Notes under the pieces: model-generated
Seen by the model: the letters and a program-made list of their open reading frames with translations, nothing else
What the model was told of the DNA's origin: nothing
The model's database searches: none
Program-made: the position numbers and the translations under genes
Part shown: one piece after another, positions 21,312-30,764 of the stretch
Position numbering within the stretch: position 1 is the first letter of the stretch
Layout: every line of letters starts with the position of its first letter
Virus record (IMG/VR): IMGVR_UViG_3300015366_000097
Coordinates: 1 to 42,627 of that record
Reading direction: 5' to 3' (one strand)
DNA from: a virus
DNA length: 42,627 nt

Positions 21312-22736
21312 TTAGACCAATGTGACCGAAATATCTGATGCGGACAATGTGGGCGCTTGGTCAATCCCAACGCTTAAAGTCGTAAGCGTGGGAGTTGCGC
21401 TTCCAAGCAAAATCGAAATGACCGACACGTTTGCCGCCACCGCGGATACAGCTGCGTAATAGCGGCTTGCGAAGATTGATGAACCAATGCGTTCGCGGTT
21501 CGTGCCGTCAGCACCGTTGAAACGCGCAATGATGGCCGCTTTGGTCAGCGCCACGATATTGGCTGGCAATGTGGGATTGTTGGCAATCTGCACCGCGAAT
21601 TTGATTGGCAGAGCCGAGGGGCGATTGAACTTGACCGTATAGGACGGCTGTGGGTAGCTGTACCCACTGGTATCTTGCACCACCACCGACGTGTTGCCGT
21701 TGTAGTCGCAGCCGACGTCTTTGTGGGTCCAAATGGCTTTGGCAATGTCAGCATCAGTCCCGCCCACCACAGCGATGTAAAGAGAGTTTGGAGCCAATGC
21801 GTAGTTGGTAGGGCCAAAGGCCACAGCCGTTGCCATCATTGCCACACTTGACACCGATTGCGAATTGTTGACCATATAAGTGCCAGCGCCGCCGGTTCCG
21901 GTATTCAGCGCAGTAATGATGGTGCCAGCGGTCACGCCTGTGCCCGTGATGACGCTACCGACCACCAAAGTGGCACCGGCCGCCATGGCGCTGACTGTCA
22001 ATGTCGTGCCTGAGATTGCGCCCATGAATGACGCGATGCCCTTGGGGTTGTCAAGCGCGTACACATCCAGCACGTTGGCCAGGTCGTACACGTTGGCGTA
22101 AATTGAAGGCAGCGTGCCCAACGAATTGAGCGCCACTGAGTTTTTGCGTCGGTACTCAAAATCTGCGCGACTTTCGACCACGGATCCCATGACGCCATCG
22201 GCTGGGTTGGTGATGGTGGACCAACCTGGAATGGCTTGGTAGACCGAAGTTAATGTGCCGGCCGCGCAAGCAATCGGGCCAGTTTGGACGTTTTGGAAAT
22301 TCGCCGTCACGGAACCTGTGGAATCAATCGTTACGTCACCTTCATTGATGTAGGTGTTGCCCGATGTGTCTTGGGCCAACGTACCGGCTGGGATGACGGT
22401 ACCCGTGATGCCGCTAACCGTACAAACCACAGCCGTGGATGTGGCCGCCTTGCGGGTCAGGAAATAGATTCGGGCGATTGCGTCTTGAAATCGGTCGGTC
22501 GCATATTGGGGGTCAACTTGATTGACAAAATATGCAAATTCATTGTTTTTGTCGCCGATGATGGCCGCTTGGCTTGATGCAAGCTGACCTTGTGGGGTTT
22601 CCAATGCCGAATTGAGGCCACCACCGAAGGCGGAATTCATGTCACTTTGAACACCCGCCAAAACGTCGGTTTCGGCTGGGACTACCAATCCAGCTTGGGT
22701 AAACTGAATTTTTGGCACGCTAGAAGGTGACGCCAT
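21312..22736 (-). CDS. Baseplate J-like protein
   Basis: 474 residues from the ATG at 22736 ([42 protein letters not shown]...). The opening V-P-x-x-x-x-V-L-x-G-V-x-x-D-x-x-x-A-F and [27 protein letters not shown] are typical of phage Mu gp47/P2 J-like proteins, which form the baseplate wedge. Unusually, about 60 residues near 245-305 ([49 protein letters not shown]) form a beta-rich module. The same module occurs twice in the decoration protein at 33472. It overlaps the gp25-like gene by 17 bases. Confidence 0.9.
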   Translation of the reverse strand: MASPSSVPKIQFTQAGLVVPAETDVLAGVQSDMNSAFGGGLNSALETPQGQLASSQAAIIGDKNNEFAYFVNQVDPQYATDRFQDAIARIYFLTRKAATSTAVVCTVSGITGTVIPAGTLAQDTSGNTYINEGDVTIDSTGSVTANFQNVQTGPIACAAGTLTSVYQAIPGWSTITNPADGVMGSVVESRADFEYRRKNSVALNSLGTLPSIYANVYDLANVLDVYALDNPKGIASFMGAISGTTLTVSAMAAGATLVVGSVITGTGVTAGTIITALNTGTGGAGTYMVNNSQSVSSVAMMATAVAFGPTNYALAPNSLYIAVVGGTDADIAKAIWTHKDVGCDYNGNTSVVVQDTSGYSYPQPSYTVKFNRPSALPIKFAVQIANNPTLPANIVALTKAAIIARFNGADGTNRERIGSSIFASRYYAAVSAVAANVSVISILLGSATPTLTTLSVGIDQAPTLSASDISVTLV

Positions 22737-23079
22737 TCGCGGCCCCCGTTTCATCAATAAATTGGATTTGGCCGGTGATTTCCCGGGCGTTAAATTCTGA
22801 AATTATACATTTTGCAGTCACAACGCCAGGCACCGTAAGCGCTGCGTTTTCAATGTAACCCGTGAGCAATGACGGGGGTGGTAAGTGCCCCAAAACGTCT
22901 TCGAAATAAGGGATGCCAGCGGGCGTGTTGTACCAAAGTTCGCCCAAGAACAAGCGAACAGCGCTCGCGACATCTTGCGCCAATGCGTAAGGGGGTGACG
23001 CCATGGCAATATTGCCAGCGCTGTCGATGACCAAATCCCAATGAGATTGGTCCAAAAGTAAAGTATTGAATCGCGTCAT
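22720..23079 (-). CDS. gp25-like baseplate wedge protein
   Basis: 119 residues. [20 protein letters not shown] and an N-terminal [30 protein letters not shown] match the DUF2634/gp25-like wedge family of contractile tails. Such proteins trigger sheath contraction together with J-like proteins. The ATG overlaps the stop of the spike gene (ATGA), and its end overlaps the J-like gene. This is the usual order for spike, gp25-like and J-like genes. Confidence 0.85.
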   Translation of the reverse strand: MTRFNTLLLDQSHWDLVIDSAGNIAMASPPYALAQDVASAVRLFLGELWYNTPAGIPYFEDVLGHLPPPSLLTGYIENAALTVPGVVTAKCIISEFNAREITGQIQFIDETGAANGVTF

Positions 23080-23789
23080 ACGGGTGTTCCAGTTTGGCCG
23101 CTGCCAGGTGTAACGCCGCCATGCTTGTGATTATGAACGCTTGTGCCCTGCGCTGTCACGTCGCCGGTCACAGCCATGGCCCCATTCACAGTAAACGTGG
23201 GCGTGGTCATCGTGACTGATGTAGTGGCGCCGATTTCAACTGTCGTGGCCTTCAATTGAATATCAGGTGCTTCCAAAATCACAGCCGTCGGCGAATGAAT
23301 CTTGATGCCGCTGGCGCTGAATTGCACGTATTGTGTCGGAACCGCATTAAGCGCCCCGCCCAAATACATGCCATCCGAAAAGCTATATTGCCGAAGGCTT
23401 CCGGGATTGCCTTGGGTCTTCGTGGTCTTGATTTTGGAAATGTCGCGCGAAGCAAAAACGGCAATGCCGATATCGCCTTTTTGCGGGTCAATGATGATGC
23501 CATTGGCACCGCCTTGAATTCGCAAATATGGCACGTTGTAGATGGTCGCATGAGGTGTGGGATTGCCTTGAGCGTCCAATTGATTGACCATGGGCGTGAC
23601 GTCAACAAACCCCACGGGCGACACGCCACCCGTGTTTGTGCATGCTTCAATTCTCACCAGCGTGGCCGTTTGCATTTTGGCAAGCGCTTGGCTCACCATG
23701 AATGCGATATTGTTGAACTCACCCCAAGTGCTTTGAGGCTTTAGCTGACCGCTGGGAATGCCGTCACTGTCTTGCGATGGCGAGGCCAT
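23076..23789 (-). CDS. Baseplate spike protein (gpV / Gp138-like)
   Basis: 237 residues. An N-terminal OB-fold region (TATLVRIEAC...VGFVDVTPMVNQLDAQGNP...NVPYLRIQGGANGIIIDPQKGDIGIAVFASRDIS) is followed by a beta-helix-forming repeat (VILEAPDIQLKATTVEIGATTSVTMTTPTFTVNGAMAVTGDVTAQG). The tip is [19 protein letters not shown], where the H-x-H could hold the metal seen in the tips of membrane-piercing spikes. It is the trimeric central spike of the contractile tail. It overlaps the hub gene by 26 bases. Confidence 0.9.
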   Translation of the reverse strand: MASPSQDSDGIPSGQLKPQSTWGEFNNIAFMVSQALAKMQTATLVRIEACTNTGGVSPVGFVDVTPMVNQLDAQGNPTPHATIYNVPYLRIQGGANGIIIDPQKGDIGIAVFASRDISKIKTTKTQGNPGSLRQYSFSDGMYLGGALNAVPTQYVQFSASGIKIHSPTAVILEAPDIQLKATTVEIGATTSVTMTTPTFTVNGAMAVTGDVTAQGTSVHNHKHGGVTPGSGQTGTPV

Positions 23790-24645
23790 TAGTATTCCCC
23801 CTTATGCTGCTAAACCAAGCGCCACCCGGCTTTTCTGATTCAAGTCGATGGTTGACCGAAGTCACGACCCATTGACCGCAAGCTTGTTGAACGTCGCTTT
23901 CAATTTGCACGGAGCCGCCAAACACGACCGCCGGATTGAATAGCGTTTGAAAGTTGACACCCACACCATCGAATGTTGGATAACCAATAAGGCCGGATGT
24001 TGGGGTAATCAACGGGATGAATGTCTTGCGCGGCACATTCGGTGGCGTGATTGCCAACACCTTGTCGTCAAGGTACAAATCGCATCCCGCCGCACGCGCT
24101 AAATCTTTGGCTTGCTCCATGCCCGTGTTTGGCAAATATACATCCGCCAATTGCGTTGTGACGCCGTTGTTTTCAAAAACATACCCAAGGTCACGCGCGA
24201 TTTGGCCCATGACGGTCGCCACATCGATTCCCCCTTTGAAGCTTCGCGGGGGAATAGCTTTCAAGGTGTTGAAGAATGCGGATTGGGCTTGAATGTGCAA
24301 ATACACATCAGGCATATTTTGATAATCAGCCCATGCATTGACGATGTTTCCAGCAAACACCAGCGTTTCAACTGAACCATCGATCGCAAAAACTTCCACG
24401 GTGTTTGGAATCAACGTGCCCGGCTTCCATTGCAAGGTCGTGACGCTGTTCATGTCGAGTTGGCTCACACCATAAATTTTGGCACGCAATGTGCCCATCA
24501 TCATGCCGCCCGCCTTGTCAATGTCCACCAATGAACGGAAACCTTCAAGCGTGATGACATCGTTTTCAGACGAACCGAATTTGCCAGTGCCAAGCGTGAC
24601 GACAAACCGCAATTGCTTCTTGTTGTCAAACGAGGGCATTTTCAT
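23764..24645 (-). CDS. Baseplate hub protein (gpD/gp27-like)
   Basis: 293 residues (MKMPSFDNKKQLRFVVTLGTGKFG...GFRSLVDIDKAGGMMMGTLRAKIYGV...). Features are a beta-barrel-like N-terminal half, VFAGNIVNAWADYQNMPDVYLHIQAQSAFFN, GGIDVATVMGQIARDLGYVFENNG and a C-terminal VVTSVNHRLESEKPGGAWFSSIRG. These suit the hub that holds the spike. Position before the spike gene supports it. An ATG at 24639 is an alternative start. Confidence 0.82.
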   Translation of the reverse strand: MKMPSFDNKKQLRFVVTLGTGKFGSSENDVITLEGFRSLVDIDKAGGMMMGTLRAKIYGVSQLDMNSVTTLQWKPGTLIPNTVEVFAIDGSVETLVFAGNIVNAWADYQNMPDVYLHIQAQSAFFNTLKAIPPRSFKGGIDVATVMGQIARDLGYVFENNGVTTQLADVYLPNTGMEQAKDLARAAGCDLYLDDKVLAITPPNVPRKTFIPLITPTSGLIGYPTFDGVGVNFQTLFNPAVVFGGSVQIESDVQQACGQWVVTSVNHRLESEKPGGAWFSSIRGNTNGLAIARQ

Positions 24646-24934
24646 CCGCCGTCAAATAAACAAGGGTGAACCGTGAACCAAGACCGTCATAAGTCGGATC
24701 GTCGTGCCCTTGGGTGTCTACAAAAAGCAAATTGCCAACAAAGCCCACATATTCACGACAAATCAGCGGATCGGCGTCATGCGCCAGCACACCCGTGACA
24801 ATGTCGGTGCCATCGGAATTGATATCGACAAAAAGTCCTTGGGGCTTTTGGATGATGAAGATTTGGCAGTTTTGCCCACCCAAAACAACTTTGGTCAGTT
24901 GCGAAGGCACGGGGCGCAATGGGACGGTTTGCAT
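24626..24934 (-). CDS. Baseplate plug protein
   Basis: 102 residues (LRPVPSQLTKVVLGGQNCQIFIIQKPQGLFVDINSDG...DPLICREYVGFVGNLLFVDTQGHDDPTYDGLGSRFTLVYL). The blocks GGQNC, Y-x-G-F-x-G-x-L-x-F-V-D-T-Q-G and GLGSRF-x-L-V-Y are the signature of the small baseplate plug family of simple myophages such as cyanophage Pam3. It sits between the hub and the tail-proximal protein. AAGGGATGAC lies upstream. Confidence 0.87.
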   Translation of the reverse strand: MQTVPLRPVPSQLTKVVLGGQNCQIFIIQKPQGLFVDINSDGTDIVTGVLAHDADPLICREYVGFVGNLLFVDTQGHDDPTYDGLGSRFTLVYLTADENALV

Positions 24935-24948
24935 CAGTTTGTCATCCC

Positions 24949-25689
24949 TTAAAACATGCTTTGAATTTTCAAGCCAAGGCCTGGCAATTTGTTGGCAAGG
25001 CTTTTCAATGTGGACGTCGGTGGTGTGGTCGCTTGCACCTTGCCATTGTCAGACTGTGGGGTTGCACCGGCGTCTTTGGGCGTATCAACGCCGCCCGGAT
25101 TCGCCATGCCATACAGGGCGGACACTTGCCGAATTTCTTTCAAACTGATTTCCACAATCAACAGTGTTGCGCCCTTTGAGCTCCGACGCTGATAGTTGTA
25201 ACGCTCGACGCTGTAATTGATGTACGTCACTTCGGGCGTCACGACGCTGTAAAGGTCGGTCGATTTACACGCGCTGTCGATTGCTTTCAAAAAGCTGCGG
25301 CGGCCGCTTTCGCTACCCGTGAAGCACAACGTCACCGAGGGGGACGCTGGGGTTTCCACTTTGTTGTAGCTGGCAAAGCTGCCTTGCTCAATTGGGAAAT
25401 CACTAACGCGCGTTTCTTTGGAGTAGCCCACGGAACCGGTCGACAAGGTCGAACCAACTCCTATTGCGTCTAATGCTGCGCTGGCTAGGCCGCTCAGTTT
25501 TGAAGGGTCGCCCAGCGGACGCCCTTTGCTGTCAAAGATGCCCCAGCGGGTTTGCACTTGAAATACGCGCCAAAGTAAGCCTTGCAGCGCCCCCAAAGTG
25601 GCGCGTGCTGCCGGTGGGAAATTTGGCGAACGTGGCAACGCTGGGACGCCTGGCACGTTTGGAATGTTGGGGAAGGGGATAAGCGGCAT
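24949..25689 (-). CDS. Tail/baseplate protein downstream of the tape measure
   Basis: 246 residues. The N-terminus is Pro-rich (PFPNIPNVPGVPALPRSPNFPPAARATLG). The middle (ETRVSDFPIEQGSFASYNKVETPASPSVTLCFTGSESGRRSFLKAIDSACKSTDLYSVVTPEVTYINYSVERYNYQRRSSKGATLLIVEISLKEIRQV) matches the general layout of hub-distal tail proteins found between the tape measure and baseplate genes in small myophages. The C-terminal linker is rich in Pro and Thr. A structural baseplate role is likely by position; the exact family is not certain. Confidence 0.75.
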   Translation of the reverse strand: MPLIPFPNIPNVPGVPALPRSPNFPPAARATLGALQGLLWRVFQVQTRWGIFDSKGRPLGDPSKLSGLASAALDAIGVGSTLSTGSVGYSKETRVSDFPIEQGSFASYNKVETPASPSVTLCFTGSESGRRSFLKAIDSACKSTDLYSVVTPEVTYINYSVERYNYQRRSSKGATLLIVEISLKEIRQVSALYGMANPGGVDTPKDAGATPQSDNGKVQATTPPTSTLKSLANKLPGLGLKIQSMF

Positions 25690-25690
25690 A

Positions 25691-27553
25691 TCACATCAAT
25701 CCGTAATTGGCTTGCGAGGTAAACAGGTAGTCTAATGACTTGCCCATGTCCTTGGCAATGCCATTCGCATCCGTGGCCGCCGAATACACCTTTACCTCAC
25801 CAATATGGGTTTCAACGCTTCGATTTCCGGCGCTTGGGGCCGCTGCCAAATTGACTTGGGCGCGTACCCCTGCACCGGCACCGGCTGCGGCTTGTGCGGC
25901 CCCTGGCACGCCCCCAAGCATTGCCATTGCGAGTTGACCCCGCAATGATGCTTCGCCCGACGTATCGCGCGGGCGTTCGTAATGCGTAGAAACAGCCGCA
26001 CCGGCTGCGCTGCCCGTGGTGGTGCGTCGCAAAATGTCCCCAGCGCGTCGCTCGTTGCCTTGGGTCAATTCGTATTGCATGAAGGCCAACTGCTCTTCAA
26101 ACGATGACCCTTTAATGTCCTTACCAAACACCCGTTTGAATTCGGCTTGACGATCAGGATGCCATTGCCCAAGGCCATAGGCTTTGCCGTTGTCGCCCAC
26201 ATTCGCTGGATTGAAAGATGATTCGCGGCTGATATTGGCAACAAGGCCAGCGGCTTGTTCTTTGCTCCACCCTTGGCTTTGAAAATAAGACATGGCGGCT
26301 TTTTGCGGGATTTCCGTGCGCTGATTAACCGTGGCCGCTGCACCTGCTGGCGCTGCGCTTGGAGATTCAGCACCGTAGGTTTTCCCTGCGCCTTCCATGA
26401 AATCATTGGCAGCGGCACGCGCCCGTTTCCAATCGCGGTCGAATACTGCGGCCAAAACATTGGACGCGGCCACAGCGCGATAAATGATATCCCCCAAAGC
26501 GTCTTTGAGCCAACGAATGGCAAACGCCGCGGCTTTAAAACCAGGTTCCCATTTGTTCCAATCAATGAAGCTGTCACCGCCGCGCTTCCAAACCTGATAA
26601 TCTTGCCACAGCGCCGCGATTGCAGCACCCAAAGCAGTCACGGCCAAGATGGTGACATTGACCGGAATGGCCGCGATTGCGATGGTCGCAAGACCTGCGG
26701 CAATGATGGTCAAGAAGGCTTGCACGAATTCTTTGTTTTCACGGCACCATGCACCGAAGTCGGCCATCACAGAAAACATTTTTTCAAGCGCTGGGGTTGC
26801 CGCCGATAAGAGCTCACGCCCGAAAGCCTCAAAGCTTTGACGGCTGCCCGTCATGGCTTCGCGCAATCGGCTCGCCTCTTCGGCTTGCTGTTTGGTCACA
26901 GCCCCGTATTCTTTTTGACGACGAATGGCCAATTCAACTTCGGAACGACCTTTCAACAAAAGTTGCATCGTGCCTTGGTCAATGCCCATCATTCGACCCA
27001 TGTTGTTCGCGGTCGTGCGGTCCATCCGGCTAAAGCGGTCAGACAGTTCAAGCAATATGTCATTGACGGGACGAGCCTTGCCTGTGGCATCGGCCAAGCT
27101 CATACCCAATGCGGAGAAGTAGGGAATAAGGCCGGATTGCCCCGTAAGCTGCAATTCAGTTTGCGACTTACTGAGCATATCCATAGTGCCTTGCAAACCA
27201 TCGGCGGTACCACCCGCAAGCTCTGCCGCATTGGACCAAGCCGATATGGTAGAAACCCCAGCACCCAAATTCTTTGAAAGGCGGTCAAGCGCCGCCGACG
27301 ATTCGACGGTTTGTTCAATGAAGCGTTTGACGGCCATGGTGCCGCCAATAAGTGCCAAGAATTTGGCCGCGCTCTTGGTGACGTTGTCGAAGCCTTCGGC
27401 CCCGTCCTTGCCCGTCTTTTTGAACTTGTTGCCCGTCTTTTCGGCCTCGGCTCCGGTGCCCTGCAAGCCTTTATCGACTTTGGCTTTGCCCGCGTTGAAT
27501 TCCGACGAATCCAAGCCGAGCGTTACCAACAAGCTGTCGATGATGGTTGCCAT
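25691..27553 (-). CDS. Tape measure protein with C-terminal lysozyme domain
   Basis: 620 residues. The N-terminal helical part with Gly/Lys repeats (TGAEAEKTGNKFKKTGKDGAEGFDNVTKSAAKFLALIGG) and hydrophobic segments near 275-310 (FLTIIAAGLATIAIAAIPVNVTILAVTALGAAIAAL) are typical of tape measures. From about residue 415, AAMSYFQSQGWSKEQAAGLVANISRESSFNPANVGDNGKAYGLGQWHPDRQAEF forms a phage tail lysozyme domain (Phage_lysozyme2-like; E in SRESSF is the likely catalytic acid), for local wall degradation on injection. The short length implies a short tail. It follows the frameshifted chaperone as expected. Confidence 0.9.
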   Translation of the reverse strand: MATIIDSLLVTLGLDSSEFNAGKAKVDKGLQGTGAEAEKTGNKFKKTGKDGAEGFDNVTKSAAKFLALIGGTMAVKRFIEQTVESSAALDRLSKNLGAGVSTISAWSNAAELAGGTADGLQGTMDMLSKSQTELQLTGQSGLIPYFSALGMSLADATGKARPVNDILLELSDRFSRMDRTTANNMGRMMGIDQGTMQLLLKGRSEVELAIRRQKEYGAVTKQQAEEASRLREAMTGSRQSFEAFGRELLSAATPALEKMFSVMADFGAWCRENKEFVQAFLTIIAAGLATIAIAAIPVNVTILAVTALGAAIAALWQDYQVWKRGGDSFIDWNKWEPGFKAAAFAIRWLKDALGDIIYRAVAASNVLAAVFDRDWKRARAAANDFMEGAGKTYGAESPSAAPAGAAATVNQRTEIPQKAAMSYFQSQGWSKEQAAGLVANISRESSFNPANVGDNGKAYGLGQWHPDRQAEFKRVFGKDIKGSSFEEQLAFMQYELTQGNERRAGDILRRTTTGSAAGAAVSTHYERPRDTSGEASLRGQLAMAMLGGVPGAAQAAAGAGAGVRAQVNLAAAPSAGNRSVETHIGEVKVYSAATDANGIAKDMGKSLDYLFTSQANYGLM

Positions 27554-27558
27554 GTGAA

Positions 27559-28166
27559 TTATTCCCGGTTAGCCAATGCCGTATTGTAATCGTCAACCGT
27601 CACGACTTCCAGCATGTCGTAAACGTCCTGAACACCATAAACGGTGTCCAGTTCGTGAAGCTTCGCCATGCGTTTTGAAAGTAGCGTGCCGATTGGTGCC
27701 GACACATTTAGGTATTCTGCGAAGCCTTTTTGCTGGCCGCCGCCGGTGAGCCGCCGGAGATTGAGGGGGCGACGGCCTTCAAAAAACCCGTGTGAAGTTT
27801 CCACACCTCAGCACGCAATTTGATGCGGGTCGCAATCTCTTCAATATCTTCCTCAATCAAATTTCGTACGACGTGCGGTTTGCTTCGGTCCGGCATGATT
27901 TGCACACACTGCCACATTTCGGCAAGCAATGGTTCAGCGACTTCCCATTTCAGGCCCGATAAGGCTTTAATGCCGACTTCGGCCATGCCCGCCATGCCCA
28001 AGCGATCGAACCCTTCGGGAAGTTCCACGCCACCGGCCATGAGTGCCAAGATGGCCCGCATTGCCCACGATTCTGCTTTGCTTGCTGGGAGTTCTGTCAA
28101 GACAAACACTTTGCCGTTGTCGCGGCCTTGGTCTTGAACTGTGAAATTTGCTGTCGAACGTGCCAT
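27559..28166 (-). CDS. Tail assembly chaperone, -1 frameshift product (gpGT-like)
   Basis: The zero-frame protein (28166-27708) joins a second frame (to 27559) that encodes GFAEYLNVSAPIGTLLSKRMAKLHELDTVYGVQDVYDMLEVVTVDDYNTALANRE. A -1 slip at C-AAA-AAG (27732-27726) gives ...PAAASKK-GFAEYLN..., about 200 residues. The extra domain would bind the tape measure during tail assembly, as gpGT does in lambda. Placement just before the tape measure is universal for this pair. It ends 5 bases before the tape measure start. Confidence 0.85.
27708..28166 (-). CDS. Tail assembly chaperone, zero-frame product (gpG-like)
   Basis: 152 residues (MARSTANFTVQDQGRDNGKVFVLTELPASKAESWAMRAILALMAGGVELPEG...). ELPASKAESWAMRAILAL is typical of this chaperone family in small myophages. 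GGAGAGGT lies 9 bases upstream of the ATG. It ends in a Ser/Ala linker SISGGSPAAASKKASQNT; the slip site lies in SKK. Confidence 0.88.
   Translation of the reverse strand: MARSTANFTVQDQGRDNGKVFVLTELPASKAESWAMRAILALMAGGVELPEGFDRLGMAGMAEVGIKALSGLKWEVAEPLLAEMWQCVQIMPDRSKPHVVRNLIEEDIEEIATRIKLRAEVWKLHTGFLKAVAPSISGGSPAAASKKASQNT
27726..27732 (-). promoter_or_regulatory. Programmed -1 frameshift site C AAA AAG
   Basis: Heptamer CAAAAAG in zero-frame phase x-AAA-AAG followed by G. Both lysine codons can re-pair after a -1 slip. An upstream T TTT TTG at about 27778-27787 could also slip but would give an arginine-rich, less natural linker. Confidence 0.75.
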
Positions 28167-28213
28167 TTTTGATACCTCTCCGCATCATTGTTTGTTTCTC
28201 TCCTAAATTTGGT

Positions 28214-28268
28214 GCCCCGGGCGTGCGCTGGGAGAGGGCAACGCGGCCTTTTGGACCTTGCCCGGGGC
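28214..28268. other. Intergenic inverted repeat between tail tube and chaperone genes
   Basis: Arms GCCCCGGGC (28214-28222) and GCCCGGGGC (28260-28268) are perfectly complementary across 37 bases. An inner short hairpin GGTCC-AAAA-GGCC lies on the minus strand. No U-run follows. It may slow transcription or protect the abundant tail-tube mRNA (inference). Confidence 0.6.
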
Positions 28269-28280
28269 GAACTGGTTGCC

Positions 28281-28718
28281 TTACAGCAAAGAGCGGTTGA
28301 CGCTTTCCCAGGTGATGACGTAATCCACTGGCTGCAAGACTTTTTGCGCGTCAGGGATTTGCTTGACATTCGTGAGAATACCGCGCGTCAGCGTGAAAGA
28401 TTCGCCGGTTGAGGGCAAAGCAATCGTGCCGGAAATGTAGAACACTTCACGAGCCGTCTTCATTGCCTGAATCACAGCTGTGAAAATGTCCTTGCTCGGG
28501 CTGTCCGCTTGAAGTGTGATGGTTTGCTTGGTCGGATTCGGAGTGAAACCGGCTGTCATGCGACCATCAACGCCCATTTGGATTTCAGCCAAATCAATCG
28601 CTTCTGTTGCAAATGCCTTGTCGCTGGCATAGCCGCGAAGCTGCACCGGTGCCGGAAACAAACCGGCCACGACAAGGGTGAAAACGCTATTCGCGCTGGT
28701 GATTGTTGTATCTGCCAT
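28281..28718 (-). CDS. Tail tube protein (DUF3277-like)
   Basis: 145 residues from the ATG at 28718 (GGGGAACACC upstream). MADTTITSANSVFTLVVAGLFPAPVQLRGYASDKAFATEAIDLAEIQMGVDGRMTAGFTPNPTKQTITLQADSPSKDIF reads like the tube protein family that follows the DUF3383 sheath in small myophages. It is a beta-rich protein that stacks as rings in the inner tube. It lies 13 bases after the sheath gene, the usual order. Confidence 0.88.
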   Translation of the reverse strand: MADTTITSANSVFTLVVAGLFPAPVQLRGYASDKAFATEAIDLAEIQMGVDGRMTAGFTPNPTKQTITLQADSPSKDIFTAVIQAMKTAREVFYISGTIALPSTGESFTLTRGILTNVKQIPDAQKVLQPVDYVITWESVNRSLL

Positions 28719-28730
28719 GGTGTTCCCCAA

Positions 28731-30212
28731 TTACATGATATCGATTGAAGCGACGGTGATTTTTTGGACCGCGCCGCCGTCGGTGTACCAAAAATTAATA
28801 ATTGGTGTGCCACGGTTGCCGCGAACTTGTGCGCCTGGATCCAAAATTTGCAAGTAATAACCTTGCTGCTCAATGATGGTTGCCACATCCAAACCGGCAG
28901 CTTGATTCACTTGGGCCGCTTGCGATGCCGACAAGCTGATGCCGGTCCGAATACTGCCAAAGTTAATGCCGGATGTGATTGGGTCAATCATGGCCGCGCG
29001 AATCAGCGAGTAACCGGATTCGTTGTAAGGCACAGACTTGACGTTGGTCAACAACGACAACAAAGCCAATTGGAATTGCGCGTTCAAATACACTTGGTCA
29101 ACAAAAGTATCAACCCACTTCCACTTGCCGGACATTTGCCCGTTGTACATGAAGTTGAATTGATCGTTCGCTGTGGCGTAAGAACCGTAAAAGCTATAAC
29201 CGTTCGCCAACAAATTGGCGGCGGTTTGTTGGTCAGTTACGGTGGGCACGAAACCACTTTGTGATTTGAAAGCTGCAGTAATGCGGCCATTCAAACGTGA
29301 AAAGTCGATTGATGCCACAGAACCCAAAGTGAACGCGGCCAATTCCTTGGTGTTGTACACAGGGACCACGCCGTCATAACCCAAAGACTTGGCAACAGCA
29401 CCAAAACAGGTTGTGGAACCGTTCACGATGGCTTGCGCATCAGTATCCCAGCACACGTACATGTAACGCTGGTTTTGGGCATTCGTCCAAACTGCGAAGG
29501 CTTCTTTTTCGACAAGTGTGGGCTCCCACATCGTCATAAAGTCAACCCAATTTTGTGTCGCGGCTTTGACTGCGTCCATTGCAGTGGCAGCGGTGTCAGC
29601 AATATCACCTTGCGACAAAATCGCACCCGTTGCGCTGGTGAACATCAGACCGGCAGACAGCGTGCCAGTGGCAAATGCGATTGTCGAAGTTGCACCGGTG
29701 GTGACGCTGTTCAAACTGAACGTGCTATTCACAGCATTCCATGTGCAAGTTGGCTTGCCAGTGCCTGTGAAAGCGGCTGCAATTTTGGTTGCTGCGTCGC
29801 TAAAGCTTGTGGCTGTCGCAAGGTTGATGCTGGCTGATGTGAAGCTTGTACCGTCGACAACCACAGTCAGCACGCCGGTAAGGGCTTGAAGCTGGGTCAA
29901 GGTCATGCCAGACAAATTGCCCGATTGCAGCCATGCAGCGCGGTCAGCGTTGGCGTATGGTGCGAAATAGAGCGTGCCGGGCTTGATTGTTGAATTGTCA
30001 AAGCCCAAGAAATAAACTTGAGCAATTGCGTATTCGTCAGACGATGCGCCGAAAAATGCTTTCACCGCGTCGGCGCTGGCAAAATTGCGGACCGCCATGG
30101 TTGGAAGCAATAAGCTTTTGGAAAGGATGACGCCGTTTAGAGCCAGCGGATTACCGCCGGAACCAACGACGCCGGGATTTACGACAACAATGTCACTGGC
30201 CGGAATAGTCAT
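28731..30212 (-). CDS. Tail sheath protein (DUF3383)
   Basis: 493 residues (MTIPASDIVVVNPGVVGSGGNPLALNGVILSKSLLLP...FFGASSDEYAIAQVYFLGFDNSTIKPGTLYFAPY...). The F-F-G-x-x-S-x-E-x-x-x-A-x-x-Y-F-x-G-F block and the C-terminal QGYYLQILDPGAQVRGNRGTPIINFWYTDGGAVQKI are characteristic of the DUF3383 sheath. It proves a contractile tail. GAGGTGAAC lies 5 bases before the ATG. A middle insert (about 115-215) is Ser/Thr/Ala-rich, resembling surface-exposed decoration. Confidence 0.92.
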   Translation of the reverse strand: MTIPASDIVVVNPGVVGSGGNPLALNGVILSKSLLLPTMAVRNFASADAVKAFFGASSDEYAIAQVYFLGFDNSTIKPGTLYFAPYANADRAAWLQSGNLSGMTLTQLQALTGVLTVVVDGTSFTSASINLATATSFSDAATKIAAAFTGTGKPTCTWNAVNSTFSLNSVTTGATSTIAFATGTLSAGLMFTSATGAILSQGDIADTAATAMDAVKAATQNWVDFMTMWEPTLVEKEAFAVWTNAQNQRYMYVCWDTDAQAIVNGSTTCFGAVAKSLGYDGVVPVYNTKELAAFTLGSVASIDFSRLNGRITAAFKSQSGFVPTVTDQQTAANLLANGYSFYGSYATANDQFNFMYNGQMSGKWKWVDTFVDQVYLNAQFQLALLSLLTNVKSVPYNESGYSLIRAAMIDPITSGINFGSIRTGISLSASQAAQVNQAAGLDVATIIEQQGYYLQILDPGAQVRGNRGTPIINFWYTDGGAVQKITVASIDIM

Positions 30213-30248
30213 TTGTTCACCTCAATTCAATAAGTGGTAATCCGAAAA

Positions 30249-30764
30249 TTATGGTGCCACAACATCCGTTGGAAGCACCTTGGCCAAGGCCAAAGCATCC
30301 GCAAAATCTTGTGGAACCGTAACGGTTGGATTGTATTGCATGGAAGCCGTCAACGTCCATCGGCTTTCATACTGTTGTTCCCCCGTGAGCAATGGTGATT
30401 GCACACCATCGGACGTGTAAAGCGGTTTGATGTTCACGGGGAAATGCGCGAAGCCCCAATGGGAACGAAAGGCGGTTTTTGCCGTCTTGCAGAATTCGCC
30501 AGCTTGGGAGCCATAAAAATCAATTTGCACATCAATGCGCGATGGCCCGTAAATTGTGGCGGTACCCGCAATCGGCTGATAGTCGGTGGCCGGAACGCTT
30601 AAATCGACTTGCAAAAGCTCTGTCAGCACACAGCAAGGATTCGACGGCAACGCCACACGGTTGACCTGTGCGCGGACAACTTGCCCACCAGGGACGAAGG
30701 GCGTCAAAAAGTCTTTGAGTGCGTCAATTACTTGGTCGACGGAAATGCTTGCGGTGTACATCAT
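30249..30764 (-). CDS. Tail terminator / neck protein (LIC_12616-like)
   Basis: 171 residues from the ATG at 30764, which overlaps the preceding stop (ATGATG) and has AGGGGC 4 bases upstream. FLTPFVPGGQVVRAQVNRVALPSNPCCVLTELLQVDLSVP and RIDVQIDFYGSQAGEFCKTAKTAFRSHWGFAHF suit the neck/terminator family that sits before the sheath gene. It closes the tail tube at the head-proximal end. Confidence 0.8.
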   Translation of the reverse strand: MMYTASISVDQVIDALKDFLTPFVPGGQVVRAQVNRVALPSNPCCVLTELLQVDLSVPATDYQPIAGTATIYGPSRIDVQIDFYGSQAGEFCKTAKTAFRSHWGFAHFPVNIKPLYTSDGVQSPLLTGEQQYESRWTLTASMQYNPTVTVPQDFADALALAKVLPTDVVAP

